Source: Labilibaculum sp. (lineage in GTDB: Bacteria; Bacteroidota; Bacteroidia; Bacteroidales; Marinifilaceae). Taken from it: a stretch of 64,000 bases of DNA. Both the position numbers and the translations under genes were made by a program. The stretch lies in assembly GCA_016342745.1 (NCBI GenBank), contig JAEINT010000001.1, positions 248,001-312,000 of the forward strand. The letters run 5' to 3'. The stretch's first letter is position 1, and each line of letters starts with the position of its first letter. The notes under the pieces were generated by a model that ran no database searches, had not been told where the DNA came from, and saw only the letters and a program-made list of their open reading frames with translations. Below are positions 7,932 through 16,473 of the stretch, one piece after another.

Positions 7932-8687
7932 TTATTTTTTACTGATTAGGTTATCAATTATAGAAAAGAATAGATAAACGAAAATAATCAAAGGAACCAC
8001 TAACCATTTTAAAAGAATGGCAAGTACCAATAAGCTTATTAAAAATAGGTAACGGATTTTATTTTCTTTCCATGCTAAGCTTTTCACCTTTAATGCAAAC
8101 ATCGGGATTTCTGAAACTAGTAAAAGAGAGGTCACAATTATTGCAATAATTAAAACGGTAGGATTGTTAGCCAATGCTTCAATTTTTGGATAATCTCCAA
8201 AATGAAATATTAGCGCAAATGAAGCCCAGAACATAGCATTCATAGGGGTATTAACTCCTATAAAGGATGTGGTTTGTCTTGTGTCTACATTAAATTTTGC
8301 CAATCGTAAGGCTGAAAAGATCGGAATGATAAAGGCCGACAATAAAATAGCCAATTGTGAGCAGCTAAGTTCGGCAGGAACAAAATTTGCGGAAGCACTT
8401 CCAAGAATTGCTCCTTTTAAATAAGCTAAGGCAATTACGCCTGGAACAAAACCGAAGCTAACCATATCAGCTAATGAATCTAGTTCTTTTCCCATAGGAG
8501 AATACGCCTTTAAAACTCGAGCAGCTAATCCATCCATAAAATCAAAAACTGCGGCTAATATAACTAGGAAAGATGCCCAAACAAGATATCCTTCCATGGC
8601 CATTAATGCGGCTGAGCAACCACAAAATAAATTTAAACAAGTAATTGTATTTGGAATGTGTTTAACGAATCCTTTAGCTTCTGACAT
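7932..8687 (-). CDS. pssA: CDP-diacylglycerol--serine O-phosphatidyltransferase
   Basis: PssA makes phosphatidylserine from CDP-diacylglycerol and serine, the precursor of phosphatidylethanolamine. The CDP-alcohol phosphotransferase signature is complete: in the numbering of the longer frame D58, D61-G62, A65-R66, G75, D79 and D83. Further transmembrane helices follow to the C-terminus. I place the start at the ATG at 8687 (251 residues, MSEAKGFVKHIPN), because homologues begin near HIPNTIT and because an upstream in-frame GTG at 8714 touches a promoter -7 box (8714-8721). In many Bacteroidota pssA lies near cdsA and ftsH; here they are separated by about 3 kb but remain in the same neighbourhood. 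Confidence 0.93.
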   Translation of the reverse strand: MSEAKGFVKHIPNTITCLNLFCGCSAALMAMEGYLVWASFLVILAAVFDFMDGLAARVLKAYSPMGKELDSLADMVSFGFVPGVIALAYLKGAILGSASANFVPAELSCSQLAILLSAFIIPIFSALRLAKFNVDTRQTTSFIGVNTPMNAMFWASFALIFHFGDYPKIEALANNPTVLIIAIIVTSLLLVSEIPMFALKVKSLAWKENKIRYLFLISLLVLAILLKWLVVPLIIFVYLFFSIIDNLISKK

Positions 8688-8713
8688 GAATTTTATTTTT
8701 GTAAAGTATGGCA

Positions 8714-8721
8714 CAAAAATA
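8714..8721 (-). promoter_or_regulatory. putative -7 element for pssA
   Basis: Read on the minus strand the bases are TATTTTTG, matching TAnnTTTG, 26 bases before the proposed ATG at 8687. The -33 region is not a good match. Its position argues against translation starting at the GTG at 8714. Confidence 0.4.
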
Positions 8722-8798
8722 AGGGAATTTTCCGAAACGAAGTATTTCTAGCGCTACTATGCATAAGTTTAAAAAAAGCATACTATTTTTACCTTTCC

Positions 8799-9878
8799 AT
8801 GAAAAAGAAATTTTTATCACGAATAATAGTCAGTTTAATCTGTTTGTGCCTTACCAGTAATTTGTTTGGCCAAACATCGGCACCTACATACAGTAACGAA
8901 TTTCTGTCAATTGGAGTTGGAGCAAGGTCTTTTGGAATGGGAAATGCAACGGTGGCTTCACAAAAAGGGGTTGAGTCGGCCTATTGGAATCCCGCTAATT
9001 TGGTCGAATTAAAATCAAAATTTGATGTTTCTTTGATGCATGCGGAGTATTTTGGAGGCTTATCTGCTTTCGACTATTTAGGGTTTGGCATGAAAATTAA
9101 CGAGAAAAGTGCGATCGGCTTGAGTCTAATTCGTTATGGAGTTGATGATATTCCCAATACTTTAGAGTTGATTGATAAGGATGGAAACATTCGTTACGAT
9201 TTAGTGACGACATTTTCTGCAGCTGATTATGCTTTTTTAGTTTCTTATTCGCGAAAAACAGCTATTGAAGGATTGAGTATTGGAGGAAATATAAAGTTAA
9301 TTTATAGGCATACTGGTGATTTTGCTTCGGCCTATGGTTTTGGTTTTGATATTGCGGGAACATACAGAAAAGAGAAGTGGACGATGGGAGCTGTTCTACG
9401 CGATGCTACCAGTACTTTTAATGCCTGGGTTTTTAAGACTGGAGACTTGAAAGAGGTTTTTGAGTTGACAGGAAATGAGATTCCTACAAATTCTACAGAA
9501 TTGACTTTGCCAAGACTGATTTTAGCTGTTAGTAGAGAATTCCCGATATCAGATAAATTTTCTTTGCTAGCGGAATTTGATGCTGATTTAACATTCGATG
9601 GAAAACGAAATGTATTGGTGCAGGCTGATCCAATTAGTATCGATCCTCACATGGGATTTGAAGCTTCTTTTAAAAATCTGATTTACCTGCGTGCAGGCGT
9701 AAGTAACTTTCAGGAGGAAACAGATTTCGATACAAGTACTAGTTGGACCTTTCAGCCAAACTTAGGCTTAGGAATCAATTACAAAAACTTTCGTTTAGAT
9801 TATGCATTAACTGATATTGGAGACCAATCTGTGGCAAAATATTCTAATGTATTTTCATTGTCTTACTCTTTTAAATAG
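8799..9878 (+). CDS. PorV/PorQ family outer-membrane beta-barrel protein
   Basis: The 359-residue protein has a signal peptide (about 1-25, ending LFGQ) and starts its mature part with the family block of GVGARSFGMGNA and SAYWNPANL, typical of the PorV/PorQ (UPF0164) family. The rest alternates in a beta-barrel pattern and ends in aromatic residues (FSLSYSFK), as outer-membrane barrels do. PorV and PorQ shuttle or attach cargo of the type IX secretion system at the cell surface; paralogues of unknown role are common. A type IX cargo protein is encoded at 44242-45564. The gene is followed after 12 bases by a hydrolase gene, possibly co-transcribed. Which paralogue this is remains undecided. 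Confidence 0.8.
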   Translation: MKKKFLSRIIVSLICLCLTSNLFGQTSAPTYSNEFLSIGVGARSFGMGNATVASQKGVESAYWNPANLVELKSKFDVSLMHAEYFGGLSAFDYLGFGMKINEKSAIGLSLIRYGVDDIPNTLELIDKDGNIRYDLVTTFSAADYAFLVSYSRKTAIEGLSIGGNIKLIYRHTGDFASAYGFGFDIAGTYRKEKWTMGAVLRDATSTFNAWVFKTGDLKEVFELTGNEIPTNSTELTLPRLILAVSREFPISDKFSLLAEFDADLTFDGKRNVLVQADPISIDPHMGFEASFKNLIYLRAGVSNFQEETDFDTSTSWTFQPNLGLGINYKNFRLDYALTDIGDQSVAKYSNVFSLSYSFK

Positions 9879-9890
9879 CTTCTGCGCGCT

Positions 9891-10916
9891 ATGGCAAATG
9901 TGATTATTGAAATTCATGGTTTAGGAAACAAACCTCCAAAGAACTTACTGGAACGGTGGTGGGAGCGTGCTATGATTGAAGGTTTAAAAAGCAACAATTA
10001 CAAAGCAAACTTACCGAAGTATGAAATGGTTTATTGGGCAGATATTCTTCACGATCAGCCACTAAATCAGTTCGAAAAAAATGAGGACAGTCCTTACTAT
10101 TTAGATGAAATTTATGTTAGACGACCAAAGCTATTCGTGAGGGAAAATCATGATACAAGAAAGAAGGTTGTGAATTTTGTGAATAGACAGTTGAATAAGT
10201 TCCTTTTGAATGAAGACTTTAGCTTGAATTATTCTTTTATTACGGATGTCATATTAGGAAACTATTTTCAGGATCTCCAGACTTATTATCAGGAGGAGAG
10301 TGAATCAAATGAAGAATCAGCTAACAAAATTAAAGAATCGATTCGACTGCGATTATTAAAGGTTTTGGAAAAGTACAAAGGGGACGATATCATGTTGATT
10401 GCTCATTCAATGGGCTCAATTATTGCTTTCGATGTACTTAGTTTTTTAGCTAATCATATTCAAATTCATACTTTTGTTACGATAGGTTCTCCACTAGGAT
10501 TGCCTATAGTTGTTAGTAAATTTGCAGATGAGCAACGTGTTCGTAATAACGGAGGTACATTGATTGCAACTCCACCCAATGTAAAAAGCTGGTATAATTT
10601 TGCTGATATTCTGGATAAGGTTGCCCTTAATTATGAATTAGGTGATGATTTTAAGGAGAATAGATTTGGTGTAAAGCCAATTGATTACCTAGTTGAGAAT
10701 AACTATCAAATCAATAAAATTTCAAACCCTCATAAGTCGTATGGTTATTTGCGAACACCTGAATTTGCACAAGTGTTAAATAACTTTATTCTTTCGGAAA
10801 GATTAACACTAAAACAGAAATTTAATCGGAAAGCAATTGTTTTTGTAAAGAGAACTAAACTTAAAGTATCTATTCAAAGAAGAAAAGTGCAAACTTGGTT
10901 CCGTAAGAGGAGGTAA
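9891..10916 (+). CDS. alpha/beta-hydrolase fold serine hydrolase
   Basis: The 341-residue protein has no signal peptide and should be cytoplasmic. It starts with a beta strand and HGLGNKP oxyanion-type loop, and carries a nucleophile elbow AHSMGS at about residue 170, both typical of alpha/beta hydrolases. The stretch after it (FVTIGSPLGLP) resembles lipase and PGAP1-like hydrolases. The last about 40 residues are strongly basic. The acidic and His members of the triad cannot be placed with certainty; His in NPHKSYGYL near residue 280 is a candidate. The gene follows the PorV-like gene by 12 bases. The substrate is unknown. Confidence 0.72.
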   Translation: MANVIIEIHGLGNKPPKNLLERWWERAMIEGLKSNNYKANLPKYEMVYWADILHDQPLNQFEKNEDSPYYLDEIYVRRPKLFVRENHDTRKKVVNFVNRQLNKFLLNEDFSLNYSFITDVILGNYFQDLQTYYQEESESNEESANKIKESIRLRLLKVLEKYKGDDIMLIAHSMGSIIAFDVLSFLANHIQIHTFVTIGSPLGLPIVVSKFADEQRVRNNGGTLIATPPNVKSWYNFADILDKVALNYELGDDFKENRFGVKPIDYLVENNYQINKISNPHKSYGYLRTPEFAQVLNNFILSERLTLKQKFNRKAIVFVKRTKLKVSIQRRKVQTWFRKRR

Positions 10917-10920
10917 AAAG

Positions 10921-10952
10921 AGAAATCCCAAAGAAATTGACGCTTTGGGATT
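10921..10952. terminator. hairpin between converging genes
   Basis: AATCCCAAAG (10924-10933) pairs with CTTTGGGATT (10943-10952). On the minus strand the stem is followed by a T-rich run, so it probably ends the SDR transcript; on the plus strand the T-tract is weak. Confidence 0.6.
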
Positions 10953-10961
10953 GTATTCTAA

Positions 10962-11738
10962 TTAGCCGTGAATTCCTAAAATTTGCCCACCATCTACACT
11001 AATGGTTTGTCCCGTTATATAACCAGAGGACGGAGCGAGCAACCAAGTTGCTAACTGTCCTAAATCTTCTGGGTTTCCCATTCGTTTCATTTTAATTCCA
11101 GAAGCAATTTTATTCTTAGCTTCTTCTGAACTAATATTTTCTTGTTCGGCTTTTTTATCCAACAATCGATTAATTGCAGGTGTTTCGTGATATCCTGGGC
11201 CAACAATGTTAAGCGTAACACCCGATTCAGCTATTTCCTGTGAAAGCGTTTTAATAAAACCTACTACTGAAAGTCTTAGCGAGGTACTTAATACCAAATT
11301 GTCAATGGGTTGTTTCACCGAAGCACTTTCTAGAAAAACCATTCGTCCATACTTTTCTTTCATCATTAATGGAACCAATGCTTGAGTCAATTCCACTTTC
11401 CAACGTAAGAGCTGATGATAAGCGTTGTCCCAATCGTCTAATTTTGTTTCAAGGGTTTTCATTGCCGGCGGACCACCTGCATTTATAAATGCTCCAGATA
11501 GCTTTCTGTTGCCTATTTTATCCAATAACAGTTGAATGGTTTCCGATAGGGTAATATCACCGCATAGGACTTCTATAGAGTTTGGGTGAGCTTGTATTAA
11601 CTTATCCAATTGTTCTTGCCCACGTGCTATTGCAATTACCTTTGCTCCATCGCCAATGAGGTTGTTTAATATGGCATTTCCGAATCCAGAAGTGGCACCG
11701 CAAACCACAAAAAGTTGATCTTTAATATGTAAATCCAT
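10962..11738 (-). CDS. SDR-family protein with degenerate catalytic tetrad
   Basis: The 258-residue protein has a Rossmann fold with a nucleotide-binding GATSGFG (14-20), an NAG motif (NAGGPP, about 87-92) and a C-terminal SVDGG block of FabG-like short-chain dehydrogenases. The catalytic Ser138 (LESAS) is present, but the YxxxK pair reads S151-T-S-L-R155. The nearby SVKQPIDNLVLS stretch is characteristic of a known subgroup of BKR-like SDRs that lack the classical tetrad. It may reduce a substrate by a changed mechanism or not be an oxidoreductase at all. It stands alone between a converging gene and an intergenic stretch before cdsA. Confidence 0.8.
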   Translation of the reverse strand: MDLHIKDQLFVVCGATSGFGNAILNNLIGDGAKVIAIARGQEQLDKLIQAHPNSIEVLCGDITLSETIQLLLDKIGNRKLSGAFINAGGPPAMKTLETKLDDWDNAYHQLLRWKVELTQALVPLMMKEKYGRMVFLESASVKQPIDNLVLSTSLRLSVVGFIKTLSQEIAESGVTLNIVGPGYHETPAINRLLDKKAEQENISSEEAKNKIASGIKMKRMGNPEDLGQLATWLLAPSSGYITGQTISVDGGQILGIHG

Positions 11739-11926
11739 GCTTGTTTTATTTGAGTTGATATGCTACAACATACAGTTGCAGACTCGCGAACATGAAGTTA
11801 CGATTTTTTATAGATCAGACGATAAAAATTAAGAGGAGAGAAATTAAAAAAGATTTTTTGAGCGTGAGCTAAGAATTCTGAATTGCTTTTTTAGTAATGG
11901 ATGATTAAAACCGCTAGCAATTCAAT

Positions 11927-12751
11927 TTACTTCCAGAACTCTTGAATGATTTGTAAAAAGATAAAAACTACTGGAGATACCAATAAGATTGCATCAAAAC
12001 GATCAAGTATACCGCCATGTCCAGGAAGAATGGTGCCTGAATCTTTAATGTTAATACTTCTTTTGAATAAAGACTCAACTAAATCACCTAGAGAACCAAA
12101 TATTACAACAATAACTCCAGTGATTAACCATTGAATTAGATTTAAATCCATAAAGAATTGTGAAATAGCCCATGCTATTAGCAAAGTAACAATTGCACCT
12201 CCTATGCTTCCTTCCCAAGATTTTTTTGGTGAAATTCTTTCAAACAATCTGTTTTTACCAAAATTAACACCAACTATATATGCTCCGGTATCATTTGCCC
12301 ATATCATTACAAATACGCCCAAAACGATTTCATAGTGAAATTGTAGTTCGTTAAAAGGAAAAGCTAAGTAGTTGAGAAGAGAAAAGGGAAGAGCCACATA
12401 GCATAAACCCATAATTGTAAATGCAATATTGGTAAAAGGTTTCTCTTTTTTTCGATACATTTCAATAATCGGAAGTAATACTAGACTAAAGGTGAATAGT
12501 AAAAAAACACTTTTGATATTGAGATGAGCGCTAGCATAACAAGAGAGAAATAGTAATCCTGCCGAAATTAATCCTAATGTAATTTGTGGAGAAGCTTCCG
12601 TTTTGCGAATCAATTTGTAAAATTCATAAGTCCCCATTAGTGAAATTCCAAGAAAAACAGCCAGAAAACCAATTGGATGGAAACAAATTCCTGAAATTAA
12701 AATGACTACAAATATGGCTCCTGAAAATGTTCTCTTGATAAAGTTCCCCAC
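11927..12751 (-). CDS. cdsA: phosphatidate cytidylyltransferase
   Basis: CdsA makes CDP-diacylglycerol from phosphatidate and CTP, the branch point to phosphatidylserine and phosphatidylglycerol. Eight or so membrane helices are visible, and the C-terminal signature is complete (SLFKRSINIKDS followed by LPGHGGILDRFD). The frame is open upstream to a TTG at 12790, but I choose the GTG at 12751 (MGNFIKRTFSGAIF), which fits the usual N-terminus of the family. A promoter with TTG-N21-TATTTTTG lies upstream and a terminator separates the gene from ftsH, so it is probably transcribed separately although the order rsfS-ftsH-cdsA is conserved in the phylum. The start remains uncertain. Confidence 0.92.
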   Translation of the reverse strand: MGNFIKRTFSGAIFVVILISGICFHPIGFLAVFLGISLMGTYEFYKLIRKTEASPQITLGLISAGLLFLSCYASAHLNIKSVFLLFTFSLVLLPIIEMYRKKEKPFTNIAFTIMGLCYVALPFSLLNYLAFPFNELQFHYEIVLGVFVMIWANDTGAYIVGVNFGKNRLFERISPKKSWEGSIGGAIVTLLIAWAISQFFMDLNLIQWLITGVIVVIFGSLGDLVESLFKRSINIKDSGTILPGHGGILDRFDAILLVSPVVFIFLQIIQEFWK

Positions 12752-12816
12752 TTGAAATATATTTAAGTTGAATCTGCTTTTTTGCCACAAGATCCTTATG
12801 TGTACTTATTCGCCTC

Positions 12817-12848
12817 CAAAAATAGTATTTTTTAATCACTTTTGACAA
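12817..12848 (-). promoter_or_regulatory. promoter of cdsA
   Basis: On the minus strand TTG (12848-12846), a 21-base spacer and TATTTTTG (12824-12817) match the Bacteroidota housekeeping promoter. It lies between the ftsH terminator and cdsA. Confidence 0.6.
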
Positions 12849-12900
12849 TTGAACGAATTCGTGTATGGCAAATTCAGTATTCAATGGAGTGTTGAGGCTA

Positions 12901-12944
12901 AAAAAAATGCTAAATTACTGAATGTATCCAGCAATTTAGCATTT
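12901..12944 (-). terminator. rho-independent terminator after ftsH
   Basis: Read on the minus strand, AAATGCTAAATT (12944-12933) pairs with AATTTAGCATTT (12916-12905), and a further CTG/CAG pairs inside the stem. The stem is followed by a T-tract (12907-12901). It lies 22 bases after the ftsH stop codon. Confidence 0.85.
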
Positions 12945-12965
12945 GTATGGTTAGAGAATAAAAGC

Positions 12966-15002
12966 TTAAACAGCTTTTGTCTCATTGTCTTCATTCTTGC
13001 TTTCTTCTTCCGTTTTAGGATCGATCTTTTTTTCGTTTAATCCTTCTGGTGTTCCAAAAGCTCTTTTGCCAAAGATCTCTTCTAGATCTTCACTAAAGAT
13101 TACTTCACGTTCCAGAAGTAATTCAGCAAGTTTACTGTGCTTATCCATATTATCTAAAAGCACTTGTTTGGCTCTTTTGTAACTTTCATCGATTAAGATT
13201 TTAACTTCTGCATCGATAAGTTCAGCGGTTTTCTCACTGTAAGGTTTAGAAAAACCATAGTCAGATTGTCCCGAAGAATCATAATAACTAACGTTACCAA
13301 CTTTTTCACTCATCCCAAAAATAGAAACCATAGCAATTGCTTGCTTCGTAACCTTTTCAAGGTCATTTTGAGCTCCAGTTGAAATTTTCGCAAAAGTAAT
13401 TTCTTCAGCAGCACGTCCACCAAGTGTAGAGCACATTTCATCCAACATTTGTTCTTTTGTTGTAATGCTTCTCTCTTCTGGAAGATACCATGCTGCACCA
13501 AGTGCTTTTCCTCGTGGTACAATGGTAACTTTCACCAACGGATGAGCATGTTCTAACATCCAGGAAATAGTTGCATGTCCTGCTTCGTGATAGGCAATCG
13601 TTTTTTTCTCTTGCAGAGATATGATTTTGTTTTTCTTTTCCAATCCACCAATGATACGGTCAATTGCATCCAGAAAATCTTGCTTCTCGATTTGCTCTTT
13701 TTTGTTTCTAGCCGCAATCAAGGCAGATTCGTTACAAACATTAGCGATGTCTGCACCAGAGAATCCAGGAGTTTGCTTAGCTAAAAATTCCTGATCGATA
13801 TGTGGATCCAGTTTTAATGGACGCAAATGAACGGCAAAAATTTCTCTTCTTTCGTTCAAATCAGGTAATTCAACATGAATCTGACGATCGAAACGACCTG
13901 CACGCATCAAAGCACGGTCGAGAATATCAGCACGGTTAGTTGCTGCTAAAATAATTACTCCAGAATTGGTGTCAAAACCATCCATTTCAGTAAGTAATTG
14001 ATTTAAGGTATTCTCACGCTCATCATTAGAACCCATGTTAGGATTTTTACCACGAGCTCTACCAATTGCATCAATCTCATCGATAAATACAATACAGGGA
14101 GATTTTTCTTTTGCTTGCTTAAACAAATCACGAACACGACTAGCTCCAACCCCTACGAACATTTCAACAAAATCGGAACCCGACATGCTAAAGAATGGAA
14201 CGTTTGCTTCACCAGCAACAGCTTTTGCCAATAAAGTTTTACCTGTACCTGGAGGGCCTACTAAAAGAGCACCTTTTGGGATTTTACCACCTAATTTTGT
14301 ATATCGTTGAGGGTGCTTAAGGAATTCTACAATTTCCTCAACCTCTTGTTTTGCTTCTGCTAAACCAGCAACATCTTTAAAATTGACATTGATATTGCTT
14401 TCTTTATCGAATACCTTAGCTTTTGATTTACCAACATTGAAGATGTTACCACCTCCGCCGCCACCTCCGGCGCCTTTACTCATTCTTTTAAATACAAAGA
14501 ACCAAATTCCAATAATTAAGGCAAAGGGTAAAATCCAACCAATAAAATTTCCAAAATAATCCTCATGATTTGTATACTCAGGTTCAATTCTGTTCATTTC
14601 AGAAACATTCGCTTGGGCTTTTTCTAATTGCTCAGTAAATTGCTCAATAGATCCAATTGGAAAATTATAATGCGGACCTGCTTTTGCTGGAGAATCGAAG
14701 CTACTTTCGAATAGTGCAGGATATTTATCCAGACTTTCCGATTTAAGGTAAACATTTACTTCAAGAAGGTTACGAACAACAACAATTCGATCAACATCAG
14801 AGTTGCGAATCATTTCATTTTTCACCTTTTGCCAACTAATTTCTTGCGGTGTTTGACCAATGTTTAAAAGGTTAAGAGCGATAACTGCTACGGCAACTAA
14901 TCCGTACAACCAGTATGCATTAAATTTTGGTGGTTTAAGCATGTTGTTGCCATTCTTTCCTTTCTGGAAAGGAGATTTATTTTGATTATTATTTTCTGTC
15001 AT
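12966..15002 (-). CDS. ftsH: ATP-dependent zinc metalloprotease FtsH
   Basis: FtsH is a membrane-anchored hexameric AAA+ protease that removes misfolded membrane proteins and regulatory proteins. The 678-residue protein has two membrane helices (about 33-50 and 150-170), Walker A GPPGTGKT (249-256), a Walker [10 protein letters not shown] block, the second-region-of-homology arginines ([17 protein letters not shown]) and the zinc site HEAGH (472-476). The C-terminal tail is charged. It follows rsfS by 28 bases, an arrangement widespread in Bacteroidota, and ends at a strong terminator. The N-terminal extension before the first helix is Asn/Lys-rich, as usual in this phylum. Confidence 0.97.
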   Translation of the reverse strand: MTENNNQNKSPFQKGKNGNNMLKPPKFNAYWLYGLVAVAVIALNLLNIGQTPQEISWQKVKNEMIRNSDVDRIVVVRNLLEVNVYLKSESLDKYPALFESSFDSPAKAGPHYNFPIGSIEQFTEQLEKAQANVSEMNRIEPEYTNHEDYFGNFIGWILPFALIIGIWFFVFKRMSKGAGGGGGGGNIFNVGKSKAKVFDKESNINVNFKDVAGLAEAKQEVEEIVEFLKHPQRYTKLGGKIPKGALLVGPPGTGKTLLAKAVAGEANVPFFSMSGSDFVEMFVGVGASRVRDLFKQAKEKSPCIVFIDEIDAIGRARGKNPNMGSNDERENTLNQLLTEMDGFDTNSGVIILAATNRADILDRALMRAGRFDRQIHVELPDLNERREIFAVHLRPLKLDPHIDQEFLAKQTPGFSGADIANVCNESALIAARNKKEQIEKQDFLDAIDRIIGGLEKKNKIISLQEKKTIAYHEAGHATISWMLEHAHPLVKVTIVPRGKALGAAWYLPEERSITTKEQMLDEMCSTLGGRAAEEITFAKISTGAQNDLEKVTKQAIAMVSIFGMSEKVGNVSYYDSSGQSDYGFSKPYSEKTAELIDAEVKILIDESYKRAKQVLLDNMDKHSKLAELLLEREVIFSEDLEEIFGKRAFGTPEGLNEKKIDPKTEEESKNEDNETKAV

Positions 15003-15030
15003 TCTTTTTAATTAAAATTTACTGAATTGG

Positions 15031-15402
15031 CTATGCTTCCTTAATTTTAGTTACTGTTGCATCGGCCCATAAACTCTCCAGACGATAAAAATCTCTGTAT
15101 TCTTTTTGAAAAACATGAACTACAACATCAGCATAATCCAAAAGAATCCATTGAGAATTTTGGTGTCCTTCCTTTTTCCATAATTTTTCATCAACCTTTT
15201 CTCTTACAAAATCAGGTAATGAATTGGTAATACCACTAACGTGAGCGGTGGATGTTCCATGGCAAATAATAAAATATTTGCAAACAGAACTATCTATATT
15301 TCTAAGATCTATCTTTACAATATCTACTGCTTTTTTATCTTTTAATCCTTCAATAATAGCATCAACAAGTTCTTCTGTTGCATTTCCCTTCTTTTTTGTC
15401 AT
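15031..15402 (-). CDS. rsfS: ribosome silencing factor RsfS
   Basis: RsfS (Iojap family) binds ribosomal protein L14 and blocks joining of the two ribosomal subunits under starvation. The 123-residue protein has the family core, with KAVDIVKIDLR, YFIICHGTST and the C-terminal WILLDYADVVVHVF block. It is the first gene of the rsfS-ftsH operon. A good -7 element lies 16 bases upstream of the start. Its target L14 is encoded at 56448-56813 in the same window. Confidence 0.96.
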   Translation of the reverse strand: MTKKKGNATEELVDAIIEGLKDKKAVDIVKIDLRNIDSSVCKYFIICHGTSTAHVSGITNSLPDFVREKVDEKLWKKEGHQNSQWILLDYADVVVHVFQKEYRDFYRLESLWADATVTKIKEA

Positions 15403-15418
15403 ATAAATATTTTAAATA

Positions 15419-15426
15419 CAAAGATA
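15419..15426 (-). promoter_or_regulatory. putative -7 element of the rsfS-ftsH operon
   Basis: TATCTTTG on the minus strand is an exact TAnnTTTG match, 16 bases before the rsfS ATG. No exact TTTG is found at the -33 distance. The leader would be very short. The rest of the 304-base divergent gap (15403-15706) holds no gene and no clear birA promoter. Confidence 0.5.
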
Positions 15427-15706
15427 ATTTTTTTTCAAACGAATAAAATTTGTTTTCGAATTAGATTTCTATAATCTTAATCTCTGTTAGTGAGAGTAGT
15501 AATTAGATGATATACAGAAAGATATTCATTTTGTTCTAGATTCGTTTTTATTTTGTTACTTATTATAATTTAAAAGCTTCAATTTGAATGTGTCAAAATC
15601 AATTAATTTGCTGCCTTTCTGCAGGCTAATGATTAATTTTGTCATTGATCACAATTTAAAAGTGATTCAAATTCCTTTGGATTATTGAAATTAATAAATT
15701 TTACCA

Positions 15707-16456
15707 ATGAATCGATTATTATTTACCCCTGATTTGTTGATTCGTAAAAACGAATTGCATTCTACCAATAATTTTGCTCTTGAATTAATCAAAACGCAAA
15801 ATCCGTCAGCGGGAACTGTCGTTTTGGCATTAAGTCAGACAAAAGGCCGTGGACAGCGAACAAATACTTGGGAAAGTAAAAGTGGCAAAAACCTTACCAT
15901 TAGTATCATTTTCAAACCTGAATTTTTACCGATAGTTGATCAATTTCAAATTTCGATGGTTATTTCTTTAGGAGTTCATGATTATTTGAAGCATTATCTT
16001 GCTGATGTATCGATAAAATGGCCAAATGACATTTATGTTGGAACTGATAAAATTGCAGGAATTTTAATAGAGCATTCCATTATGGGATCTGCACTCAGTC
16101 ATAGTATTTGTGGGTTAGGATTAAACATCAACCAATGCAATTTTGTGTCGGATGCTCCGAACCCAACTTCTCTGGCAATTTTAACAAATAAGGAATTTGA
16201 TCTAGATCAGGAATTAGAGAAACTTCTGGAATCTATCGAAGAAAGATATTTTCAGTTGGTCGATGGGAAATCGAAGATGTTGGAAAAAGACTATTTGAAT
16301 GTACTTTATTGGATGAATGAGCGTCATCATTTTTCAGATGAAAATGGCGAGTTCGAAGGAGAGATTGTAGGAATAACCGATTTTGGACAACTTCGCGTAA
16401 AAGTAAAGGACGAAGAACGGGTTTATAATTTTAAAGAGGTGAGCTTTTTGAAGTAG
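15707..16456 (+). CDS. birA: biotin--[acetyl-CoA-carboxylase] ligase
   Basis: BirA activates biotin with ATP and attaches it to the carrier lysine of biotin-dependent carboxylases. The 249-residue protein shows the ligase blocks SQTKGRGQRTNTWES (biotin/ATP binding) and KWPNDIYVGTDKIAGILIE, followed by the small C-terminal domain (about 205-249). There is no N-terminal helix-turn-helix, so this is the monofunctional class that does not repress transcription. It is divergent from rsfS and convergent with the TonB-dependent receptor gene. Confidence 0.94.
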   Translation: MNRLLFTPDLLIRKNELHSTNNFALELIKTQNPSAGTVVLALSQTKGRGQRTNTWESKSGKNLTISIIFKPEFLPIVDQFQISMVISLGVHDYLKHYLADVSIKWPNDIYVGTDKIAGILIEHSIMGSALSHSICGLGLNINQCNFVSDAPNPTSLAILTNKEFDLDQELEKLLESIEERYFQLVDGKSKMLEKDYLNVLYWMNERHHFSDENGEFEGEIVGITDFGQLRVKVKDEERVYNFKEVSFLK

Positions 16457-16464
16457 CCCACCTC
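16436..16464 (-). terminator. possible terminator of the TonB-dependent receptor gene
   Basis: GAGGTGGGC (16464-16456 on the minus strand) pairs with GCTCACCTC (16444-16436), with one mismatch, and is followed by TTTAAAATT. It overlaps the 3' end of birA on the other strand. Confidence 0.45.
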
Positions 16465-16473
16465 CTAAATATT

